A stretch of 5,153 nt of DNA, from NCBI GenBank assembly GCA_002401385.1, contig NVSY01000021.1, positions 57,316-62,468 of the forward strand. Reading direction: 5' to 3'. Source of the stretch: Flavobacteriaceae bacterium. Lineage in GTDB: Bacteria > Bacteroidota > Bacteroidia > Flavobacteriales > Flavobacteriaceae. The notes beneath the pieces are model-generated. The model did not search any database. It was not told the origin of the DNA and saw only the letters and a program-made list of their open reading frames with translations. Below, in pieces: positions 1 to 5,153 of the stretch; positions within the stretch are counted from its first letter, which is position 1; every line of letters begins with the position of its first letter. The translations under genes were made by a program, and so were the position numbers.

Positions 1-2096
1 GATTTTAATTTACCAAATGTCATTTGTTTGTCATTGTTAGCAGTCAGCATAGGAAGAATTTCTAACAACCAATCCCCTTCTTCTTTTTCCAAGGTGATTT
101 GGAATCGATTCGTCTTATCATGAAATGTAAATAAAAGGAGATTTCTAGTTTGTCCACGTTTTTTCTTGGTCTTTTCCTCTACCATTGGAAGACTTCCTAG
201 CCACAGTACTTTAGCCGTATTTTTTACTTTAAAACTAGGGACTATTTCCAAGCTATTTTCAATAAAATTAGCTGCAATTTTAGTTGGCGGAATCTTAAAA
301 TCAAACCATTCTTGGAGTGGTAAATCAAAGCCAATGCCATGCATAAAATTATACAACGATTTTTTGAGTCCGTAGCTGAATTTGGCATGATCAATTCCAG
401 TAGCATCTTTAAAATCGACGTCGTTATTAGCAAAAGTAATATCTTTATACTGTGGCGTTACCCCGTACTCTTCAGGGTTTTGACCAATTGGACTATGTGC
501 AGTTAAGGCAAATTGATGCCAAAAACCTGATTGTACAATCCCGGCATCAAACAACTGACGTACCATTTCCAAACTATCCACTGTTTCTACAACTGTCTGG
601 GTTGGAAAACCGTACATCAAATAGGAATGAACCATTATATCCGCTTGGGTAAAATTACGTGTTACTTGTGCCACTTGAGCAACAGAAACTCCTTTGTCTA
701 TTAATTCCAACAAGCGATCCGAGGCAACTTCCAAGCCACCAGAAACAGCAATACAACCAGACGCTTTTAATAAATAACACAAATCTTGCGTAAAATTCTT
801 CTCAAAACGTATGTTCGCCCACCAGGTTACCGTTAATTTTCGTTTCAAAATTTCAATAGCCATTGATTTCACCAAGGCTGGAGGTGCAGCTTCATCTACA
901 AAATGAAAGCCCGTTTCACCAGTTTGAGTGATGAGTTCCTCCATCCGATCCACCAGTAATTTCGCCGCAATAGGATCGTGCAATTTTACATAGTCTAAAG
1001 AAACATCACAAAAAGTACATTTTGCCCAGTAACAACCATGTGCCATGGTAAGTTTATTCCAGCGTCCATCGCTCCATAAACTATGCATAGGGTTGGCTAT
1101 TTCAATCACCGAAATATAGCTATCCAAGTATAGATCTCCATAATTTGGACAACCTACATCACGTTGTTTATAATCAGATTTTTCAGTTAAATTATTATAA
1201 AACACGGTGTCATTTTCTAATAAAAAGGTTCTTTTAAACACCTTTTCTTTTCCATGGATTATGTGATTTACTAATAATTCTATAGGCAGTTCACCGTCAT
1301 CCAAAGTGATAAAATCAAAAAACTCAAATACACGCACGTCCGTTAAAGAGCGCAGTTCGGTATTCGGAAAACCGCCACCCATCACAATTTTAATGTTGGG
1401 ATATGTTGTTTTAATAAATTGAGCACATTTAAAAGCACTGTATAAATTACCCGGAAAAGGCACAGAAAAACAAACCATTTTAGGCTGAAAATCCATTAAG
1501 TACTTCTTTAATTTACCTAAGGTAATAGCATCTATATAAGTATCTTCTGTTTCTAACAATCCGTAAAGCTCATCAAAAGAATTGGCGCTTTGCCCTAAGC
1601 GTTCTGCATAGCGACTAAATCCAAAATTTGGATCAATACACTCCACAATAAAATCAGACAGGTCCTCTAAATATAAAGTAGCCAAATGCTTTGCTTTGTC
1701 CTGCATTCCCATAGACCCAAAAGCCCAATCCAGATCGTCCAATTGATCAAAGCGTGCAGATTGAGGAAGAAAATTATTCGTACAAATTTGCCTAGCAAAC
1801 GTATGGTTTTTTCCTTGTAAGAATAATATTACAGCATCCAGAGGTCCTAAATAGGCCTCTCTTAAAGCATAAATACGTTCACAATTTTCAGAAATAATGG
1901 CATCATTTTCAAAGGCATCAACAAACATTTTTTCAAAAGAACTTTTACTAAACAACTCCAACATCACCTCTATACCAAGGTCTATTTGAAAACTGTCTAT
2001 CCCCTTGGTATTTAAAAATCCTTTTAAATAGGCCGTTGCAGGATATGGCGTATTCAATTGAGTAAACGGTGGTGTGATTAATAAAATATCTTTCAA
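1..2096 (-). CDS. B12-binding radical SAM protein, C-terminus cut by window edge
   Basis: An uninterrupted minus-strand frame of 698 codons, with no stop before the left edge. The N-terminus (ILLITPPF, residues 4-11) is the first beta strand and loop of a cobalamin-binding Rossmann fold. The fold resumes at VCFSVPFPGN (about 208-217), the GGG turn (240-242) and DDGE (266-269), as in PF02310-type domains. A segment of roughly 160 residues is inserted at about 46-205. No DxHxxG motif is visible, so cobalamin is probably bound without a lower-axial histidine, as in many B12 radical SAM enzymes. The radical SAM core follows: C355, C360 and C363 (GCYWAKCTFC) should hold the [4Fe-4S] cluster, with spacing CX4CX2C instead of CX3CX2C. 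GGLE (453-456) and YGFPTQT (495-501) fit the SAM-binding and later barrel strands. The start is TTG at 2096-2094: an in-frame TAA lies at 2108-2106, and the first ATG (residue 45) would remove ILLITPP. The enzyme is probably cytosolic. Substrate unknown; a methyltransferase or other SAM/cobalamin radical reaction is inference. Confidence 0.9.
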   Translation of the reverse strand, partial: MKDILLITPPFTQLNTPYPATAYLKGFLNTKGIDSFQIDLGIEVMLELFSKSSFEKMFVDAFENDAIISENCERIYALREAYLGPLDAVILFLQGKNHTFARQICTNNFLPQSARFDQLDDLDWAFGSMGMQDKAKHLATLYLEDLSDFIVECIDPNFGFSRYAERLGQSANSFDELYGLLETEDTYIDAITLGKLKKYLMDFQPKMVCFSVPFPGNLYSAFKCAQFIKTTYPNIKIVMGGGFPNTELRSLTDVRVFEFFDFITLDDGELPIELLVNHIIHGKEKVFKRTFLLENDTVFYNNLTEKSDYKQRDVGCPNYGDLYLDSYISVIEIANPMHSLWSDGRWNKLTMAHGCYWAKCTFCDVSLDYVKLHDPIAAKLLVDRMEELITQTGETGFHFVDEAAPPALVKSMAIEILKRKLTVTWWANIRFEKNFTQDLCYLLKASGCIAVSGGLEVASDRLLELIDKGVSVAQVAQVTRNFTQADIMVHSYLMYGFPTQTVVETVDSLEMVRQLFDAGIVQSGFWHQFALTAHSPIGQNPEEYGVTPQYKDITFANNDVDFKDATGIDHAKFSYGLKKSLYNFMHGIGFDLPLQEWFDFKIPPTKIAANFIENSLEIVPSFKVKNTAKVLWLGSLPMVEEKTKKKRGQTRNLLLFTFHDKTNRFQITLEKEEGDWLLEILPMLTANNDKQMTFGKLK

Positions 2097-2205
2097 TGGG
2101 TTGATTTATATGGTTCTATTGTGTCTTTAATCGCTTCTGTATTCTTAAATTCTTAGGTTTTTAAATTCTCCATAAGACTAAAGTAGCACGGCAGCGTAAA
2201 TTTTC

Positions 2206-2219
2206 ATCCAAGAATGGAT
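2206..2219. repeat. Short hairpin in the radical SAM leader
   Basis: ATCCA (2206-2210) and TGGAT (2215-2219) form a perfect 5-bp inverted repeat around AGAA. It lies just downstream of the candidate -7 element on the minus strand, so it would fall near the 5' end of the radical SAM transcript. It may stabilise the message end or be chance; nothing indicates a ligand-binding riboswitch. Confidence 0.3.
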
Positions 2220-2225
2220 ATTTGG

Positions 2226-2259
2226 CAAATGTAATTTAAAATTTAAGGATTTATTCGAA
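2226..2259 (-). promoter_or_regulatory. Candidate Bacteroidetes-type promoter for the radical SAM gene
   Basis: Read on the minus strand, 2233-2226 is TACATTTG, an exact match to the Bacteroidetes -7 consensus TAnnTTTG. A TTCG at 2259-2256, 22 bases upstream, is a partial match to the -33 TTTG box. Transcription would start near 2220 and leave a leader of about 120 bases before the TTG start at 2096. The -7 match is seen directly; promoter activity is inferred. The motif is short and the region AT-rich, so a chance match is possible. Confidence 0.45.
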
Positions 2260-2335
2260 TATCACCTATTGATTATATTTCTAATTCCTTTCTTCCTTCA
2301 CTTTAAGTCCATTTTCTCTTCAAAAAGCAATGTAT

Positions 2336-2462
2336 GAATTACACCGATGTTAGATTGCTATTCTATGTGCAATCTTCCGCTGTTTTTGTAATCTCTAAAA
2401 AGTAATTTTAATGCGAACCCTACTGATCCTCTCCTATTCGCATACAACTATCATATTTTTTT
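2336..2462. other. Cluster of inverted repeats, possible structured RNA or operator
   Basis: AGATTGC (2352-2358) pairs perfectly with GCAATCT (2369-2375) around a 10-base loop. It is enclosed by ATTACA (2338-2343) and TGTAAT (2387-2392). A second perfect repeat follows, ATGCGAA (2411-2417) with TTCGCAT (2437-2443), then seven T at 2456-2462. These elements are seen directly. They could be a small RNA with a terminal stem on the plus strand, protein-binding sites in the divergent promoter region, or chance in AT-rich DNA. The T run is 12 bases from the last stem, which is poor for an intrinsic terminator. The pattern matches no RNA family I know. Confidence 0.25.
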
Positions 2463-2613
2463 CGTAACTTACAAAAGCACACTTACATTCTTCAAATACA
2501 ATTACTTAGTTGCTATTCAATGAATGATGACCTAAAGGTGTACATCAAAAAACCAGTAGTCTTTGTGCGCCTTTTCTTAGACTGTAGTACCATTTAACTT
2601 AACACATTTTATC

Positions 2614-3363
2614 ATGCAATTTACAATAATTAGCGTCGTATTAGGACTGTTTCTTCTTTCGGGAATTCGAATTATCTACGAATACAAAAGAGCCCTTAAA
2701 TTTAGATTTGGAAAATACATTAAAATCCTCGAACCTGGTTTTAGGTGGATCATCCCTGTGATGGAAACGATTCAGGTAGTAGATATTCGTGTGATTACCA
2801 TTAATATTGTTTCACAAGAAGTGATGACAGCAGACAATGTACCTTGTAGTATAGATGGTGTTGTCTTCTTTAAAATCAACAATCCTGAAAAAGCGGTATT
2901 AGAAGTAGAAGAATACGATTTTGCTATTACCCAATTATCACAAGCTGCATTAAGGGATGTCTGTGGTAAAGTAGAACTTGATATTATCCTTTCTAAGCGT
3001 GAAGCTATGGGGAAAAACATCAAAACCATTGTGGAACAAGAAACCAAAGAATGGGGTATTGAGATCAGTGATGTTAAAATCAAAGACATTCAATTACCAC
3101 AAAACATGCGACGTATGATGGCAAGTCAGGCAGAAGCCGAACGTTCCAGAAGAGCACGTGTTATTTTGGCATTGGCTGAGGAGCAGGCTGCAGGAAAATT
3201 ATTAGAAGCGGGTAAATTAATAGACCAATCCCCTTCTGCTATTAAACTGCGTTTGTATCAAACCTTGTCGAATATTGCAGCTGAAAAAAATTCAACTATT
3301 ATTTTCCCATTTCCAGAAGAAACCCTCTTCAAAAAAGAGAAAAAGGACAACATCATTCATTAA
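2614..3363 (+). CDS. Slipin/stomatin-like SPFH (Band 7) membrane protein
   Basis: A complete 249-residue protein of the SPFH/prohibitin-homology superfamily, closest in layout to prokaryotic stomatins (slipins). One hydrophobic segment (about residues 3-21) anchors it in the inner membrane. It is followed by the typical EYKRALKFRFGKY (23-35) and the PGFRWIIPVMETI stretch (41-53). The Band 7 domain runs to about 165 and includes VMTADNVPCSIDGVVFFKI (70-88), ITQLSQAALRDVCGKVELD (105-123) and the basic ISDVKIKDIQLPQ (151-163). A charged, Ala/Glu-rich helix (about 166-200, QAEAERSRRARVILALAEEQ) probably forms the oligomerisation coiled coil, and the tail has the family's FPFPEETL (231-238). Such proteins form large ring- or cage-like oligomers in membrane microdomains and affect neighbouring membrane proteins. 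Many bacterial slipins sit beside an NfeD-type protein or membrane protease; none lies within this window, so the partner is unknown. The ATG start places the membrane helix directly at the N-terminus, as expected. Family call firm; cellular role unknown. Confidence 0.95.
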   Translation: MQFTIISVVLGLFLLSGIRIIYEYKRALKFRFGKYIKILEPGFRWIIPVMETIQVVDIRVITINIVSQEVMTADNVPCSIDGVVFFKINNPEKAVLEVEEYDFAITQLSQAALRDVCGKVELDIILSKREAMGKNIKTIVEQETKEWGIEISDVKIKDIQLPQNMRRMMASQAEAERSRRARVILALAEEQAAGKLLEAGKLIDQSPSAIKLRLYQTLSNIAAEKNSTIIFPFPEETLFKKEKKDNIIH

Positions 3364-3373
3364 GTCCATACCC

Positions 3374-3422
3374 CAACTATATGTCTAAAAAAGAAGGTAG
3401 TTGATGCAGGTGAAGTTTTTTT
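3374..3422 (+). terminator. Possible weak terminator after the SPFH gene
   Basis: CAACTA (3374-3379) pairs with TAGTTG (3398-3403), plus one T-G wobble inside, around a 16-base loop, 10 bases after the SPFH stop codon. Seven T follow at 3416-3422. The 12-base gap between stem and T run is longer than in a standard intrinsic terminator, so this is tentative; the position fits the end of the SPFH transcript. Confidence 0.25.
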
Positions 3423-3442
3423 ATACTCGAAGCGTTTTTAAA

Positions 3443-3472
3443 GATCCTAGAGACTCATCTCAAAAAAGGATC
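3443..3472. repeat. Nested inverted repeat between the SPFH and EamA genes
   Basis: GATCCT (3443-3448) pairs with AGGATC (3467-3472), and within them GAGA (3450-3453) pairs with TCTC (3458-3461) around a CTCA loop. This gives a 10-bp interrupted stem with one unpaired A on the left and five A on the right. Four T follow at 3479-3482. It may be a second terminator-like hairpin, an RNA stability element or an operator for the downstream transporter gene. No matching copy was noticed elsewhere in the window. Confidence 0.35.
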
Positions 3473-3557
3473 AAGATGTTTTGTGCTCAAAATATTTCGA
3501 ACAAATCACAAACTTCTAGTTTTTAGTACAGTAATTATACATTGAAAAAAATACTGA

Positions 3558-3567
3558 TTTTTTTTTT
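3558..3567. repeat. Run of ten T upstream of the EamA gene
   Basis: An uninterrupted (T)10 tract lies 44 bases before the EamA start codon. It is the longest homopolymer noticed in the window. It is in non-coding DNA, so a length change would not shift a reading frame, but it could alter promoter spacing or the leader. A possible promoter lies just upstream (TTTC 3495-3498, 18 bases, TAGTTTTT 3517-3524, imperfect at both boxes), which would put the tract in the transcribed leader. Confidence 0.5.
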
Positions 3568-3611
3568 ACAATTTTCATTGCCAGTAATTTCAAAAAAGTA
3601 TCTTCGCCGCC

Positions 3612-4517
3612 ATGTGGATTTATTTAGGATTAATTGCGGCAGTATTTTTAGGATTACATAACTTAGTAAAGAAACACGCCGTACAGGGTAACGAGGTTTT
3701 TCCCGTGTTATTTGGAACCATTTCGGCGGGTTTTTTAGTGTTACTTCCATTGTATATTTGCTCTTTGTTTTTTCCTGAATTCGCACAAGAAATAGACTTA
3801 TATATTTCAGAAATCCCATGGAAAACACATGGTTTTATTGTTATAAAATCAATGATAATGGCAGGGTCTTGGGTATTAGCATATCAAGCATTGAAACATT
3901 TACCCATCACCATTGTTGCTCCAATACGTTCTGCAGGTCCTTTTTTTACGTTTATAGGCGCCATAGTTATCTATCAAGAAAAACCAAATGCTTGGCAGTG
4001 GTTAGGATTCTTTTTAATTATTTTTTCTGTGCTATTATATTCACGCGTAGGAAAAAAGGAAGGAATTCATTTTAAACGCAACAAATGGGTATTTGCTATT
4101 ATTGGCGCTACTTTTTTAGGAGCCTCTAGTGGTTTGTATGATAAATTTCTAATTCAATCTTTACATTTAAATCCACAAACCTTACAATTTTGGTTTTGTT
4201 GGTATACCATGCTTATTTTACTGGTGATTTTAGCCTTTACATGGATGCCATTTCCACAAAAACGCCTAGATTTTAAGTTTAGATGGAGCATTCCTGCGGT
4301 GGGAATATTATTACAAGCCGCAGATTATTTTTATTTTAAAGCGTTGCAAGACCCAGATGCCTTAATCATGCTTTTGTCCGCTGTAAAAAGGAGTCAATTA
4401 TTAATTGCTGTACTTGTTGGTGGATTGCTATTTAAAGAACAAAACAAACGAAAGAAATTAGTTCCTTTAGCTGGTGTGATGCTTGGAGTTTTGTTAATTA
4501 TATATGCCAACCAATAA
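3612..4517 (+). CDS. EamA/DMT-family transporter, ten membrane helices
   Basis: A complete 301-residue inner-membrane protein of the drug/metabolite transporter superfamily, with the usual length and two five-helix EamA repeats. Hydrophobic segments lie at about 2-20, 30-54, 74-92, 99-121, 127-146, 158-176, 189-213, 225-245, 250-274 and 283-300. The repeats match each other: YQALKHLPITIVAPIRS (91-107) ending in YQEKP with E123, and YFKALQDPDALIMLLSAVKR (241-260) ending in FKEQ with E276. A glutamate after the fourth helix of each repeat is typical of the family. A basic loop (GKKEGIHFKRNK, 147-158) joins the halves and is probably cytoplasmic. Members export or import amino acids, nucleobases, sugars or other small metabolites; nothing here identifies the substrate. 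ATG at 3612 is the only reasonable start: an in-frame TAA lies about 25 bases upstream with no start codon between. It is 248 bp from the SPFH gene and probably transcribed separately. Confidence 0.93.
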   Translation: MWIYLGLIAAVFLGLHNLVKKHAVQGNEVFPVLFGTISAGFLVLLPLYICSLFFPEFAQEIDLYISEIPWKTHGFIVIKSMIMAGSWVLAYQALKHLPITIVAPIRSAGPFFTFIGAIVIYQEKPNAWQWLGFFLIIFSVLLYSRVGKKEGIHFKRNKWVFAIIGATFLGASSGLYDKFLIQSLHLNPQTLQFWFCWYTMLILLVILAFTWMPFPQKRLDFKFRWSIPAVGILLQAADYFYFKALQDPDALIMLLSAVKRSQLLIAVLVGGLLFKEQNKRKKLVPLAGVMLGVLLIIYANQ

Positions 4518-4592
4518 TAATAATTCATCAAAATACACAACACCAACTAATCAATGCAAAACGTATTTCTTAACGATTCAATGGAAATATAT

Positions 4593-4613
4593 TTGGAACT
4601 AGGCCTTTTCCAA
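4593..4613. terminator. Possible convergent terminator hairpin over the flavoprotein stop codon
   Basis: TTGGAA (4593-4598) pairs with TTCCAA (4608-4613) around CTAGGCCTT, which itself contains the palindrome AGGCCT. The repeat covers the minus-strand TAG at 4601-4599. Read on the minus strand it is followed by the AT-rich palindrome AAATATATTT (4594-4585), but there is no clean T run on either strand. The site between two convergent genes is where a shared terminator would be expected. The 81-base spacer (4518-4598) has no stronger candidate. Confidence 0.25.
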
Positions 4614-5153
4614 GGAATTCAAATGAGCTGCTAAAAAAGCCCCCATACTAAAACACGCTTGCAGTAAATAGCCTCCGGTTGGTGCATTCCAATCCAACAT
4701 TTCTCCAATACAATAATGATTGGATAATCTACTTAATTTAAAATTAGCATCTACCTGATTCAAAGAGACGCCACCCATGGTAGAAATAGCTTCATCAATG
4801 GTAGCGGCTTTGTTTACGGTAAGTTTCAAAGATTTTATTGCCTTTGACAAGGATGGTTTATAAAGGTATTCCTCTTTAGAAATCACTGTTTTTATAAGTT
4901 GTACCTGTGCCTTAGAAAGCTTGAGTACATCCAACAAGATTTTAGTAGTATTTTTATGTGAGCCATTTAACTTTTTGAGAATTTCCTCTTCGGAAAAATG
5001 AGGTTTTAAATCAATTGAAATGGTTGCTCTACTTTCTTTTGCCAATGCTGACTGAATTTCATAACTCAATGCATAAATTGCATTTCCTTCCAAACCAAAA
5101 TTCGTCAACACCACTTCGCCTTTACACTTTTTTTCTCCACAAGAAATACTGAT
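4599..5153 (-). CDS. HI0933/PP_4765-like FAD-binding flavoprotein, C-terminal part only
   Basis: A minus-strand frame open from the right edge to TAG at 4601-4599, giving the last 184 residues of a protein whose family is usually about 400 long. The frame continues above the GTG at 5114-5112 as ISISCGEKKCKGEVVLTN, so that GTG is an internal valine, not the start. KGEVVLTNFGLEGNAIYALS (11-30) matches the segment after the substrate/cap domain in HI0933-like (BaiN/YhiN-type) flavoproteins. GEMLDWNAPTGGYLLQAC, near the C-terminus (150-167, encoded around 4655-4706), is the closing FAD-contact motif; its LDWNAPTGG form and the GLEG motif point to the TIGR03862 (PP_4765) branch. The N-terminal dinucleotide-binding GxGxxG is outside the window. 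The substrate is not established, and older names such as aminoacetone oxidase are annotation by similarity. It converges on the EamA gene with 81 bases between stop codons, so the two do not share an operon. Confidence 0.88.
   Translation of the reverse strand: MSISCGEKKCKGEVVLTNFGLEGNAIYALSYEIQSALAKESRATISIDLKPHFSEEEILKKLNGSHKNTTKILLDVLKLSKAQVQLIKTVISKEEYLYKPSLSKAIKSLKLTVNKAATIDEAISTMGGVSLNQVDANFKLSRLSNHYCIGEMLDWNAPTGGYLLQACFSMGAFLAAHLNSLEKA

Larger units (their letters stand above)
2097..2613. other. Divergent intergenic region, no credible gene
   Basis: These 517 bases separate the minus-strand radical SAM gene from the plus-strand SPFH gene and should carry both promoters. All plus-strand frames are broken early, and I saw no coding-like frame or tRNA. 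It holds the TACATTTG promoter candidate (2226-2233), a hairpin at 2206-2219, and two perfect 7-bp inverted repeats (2352-2375 and 2411-2443) followed by seven T at 2456-2462. For the SPFH gene I find no exact TAnnTTTG; the best is TTCG at 2461-2464, 19 bases, then TACATTCT at 2484-2491, which is weak. Just upstream of the ATG at 2614 there is only AT-rich sequence and no Shine-Dalgarno, as is usual in Bacteroidota. Confidence 0.7.

Noticed and set aside
166..652. Plus- and minus-strand ORFs of 63-69 codons at 166-375, 242-433 and 452-652
   Set aside because: They lie in other frames inside the radical SAM gene, whose frame is open throughout with clear conserved motifs; their translations resemble no protein.
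2141..2169. Repeated AAATTCT-like units before the radical SAM gene as a direct repeat array
   Set aside because: Only two or three imperfect AT-rich copies with uneven spacing; no array structure.
2557..2565. TAGTCTTTG as a -7 element for the SPFH gene
   Set aside because: It has three bases rather than two between TA and TTTG, and no TTTG-like -33 box at the right distance.
2772..3089. A 105-codon minus-strand ORF
   Set aside because: It is antisense to the SPFH gene and is a shadow of its codon pattern; the translation is low-complexity Ser/Thr/Ile-rich.
3404..3526. A 40-codon plus-strand ORF (ATG at 3404, TAG at 3524-3526) between the SPFH and EamA genes
   Set aside because: Composition is unremarkable and Ser/Lys-rich, with no hydrophobic segment or recognisable motif. 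It overlaps both inverted repeats in the spacer and is short enough to be chance.
3535..4075. A minus-strand ORF at 3535-3828 and a plus-strand ORF at 3818-4075
   Set aside because: Both overlap the EamA gene in other frames. The EamA frame has ten well-placed membrane helices and repeat symmetry, so these are shadows.
4585..4594. Palindrome AAATATATTT in the convergent spacer as a binding site
   Set aside because: A pure A/T palindrome is expected by chance in DNA this AT-rich, and nothing else supports a site.

Overview
This AT-rich 5.15 kb window looks like chromosomal DNA of a Bacteroidota member, most likely a flavobacterium. The evidence is that no start codon is preceded by a Shine-Dalgarno sequence, one promoter-like site matches the Bacteroidetes TAnnTTTG -7 element, and the proteins have a flavobacterial character. 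I see no mobile element, tRNA, rRNA, CRISPR array or phage gene. The taxonomic call is inference.

Layout: (1) Positions 1-2096, minus strand: a large cobalamin-binding (B12) radical SAM protein. It reads 698 codons without interruption from a TTG start and runs off the left edge without a stop. (2) Positions 2097-2613: a 517-bp divergent intergenic region with a promoter candidate for the radical SAM gene and several short perfect inverted repeats, but no credible gene. (3) Positions 2614-3363, plus strand: a complete slipin/stomatin-type SPFH (Band 7) membrane protein. (4) Positions 3364-3611: a 248-bp spacer with two inverted repeats and a run of ten T. (5) Positions 3612-4517, plus strand: a complete ten-helix EamA/DMT-family transporter. 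(6) Positions 4518-4598: a short convergent spacer. (7) Positions 4599-5153, minus strand: the C-terminal 184 residues of an HI0933/PP_4765-like flavoprotein whose N-terminus lies beyond the right edge.

The genes do not form an obvious pathway. The radical SAM and SPFH genes are divergent. The SPFH and EamA genes share a strand but are 248 bp apart, with terminator-like structure between them. The EamA and flavoprotein genes are convergent. It reads as an ordinary core-genome stretch of separately transcribed genes. The most interesting item is the radical SAM protein: its cluster motif is CX4CX2C rather than CX3CX2C, and a segment of about 160 residues is inserted in its B12-binding fold. 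The second is a cluster of inverted repeats at 2336-2462 that could be a structured RNA or regulatory site. I found no convincing evidence of a new multi-gene system.
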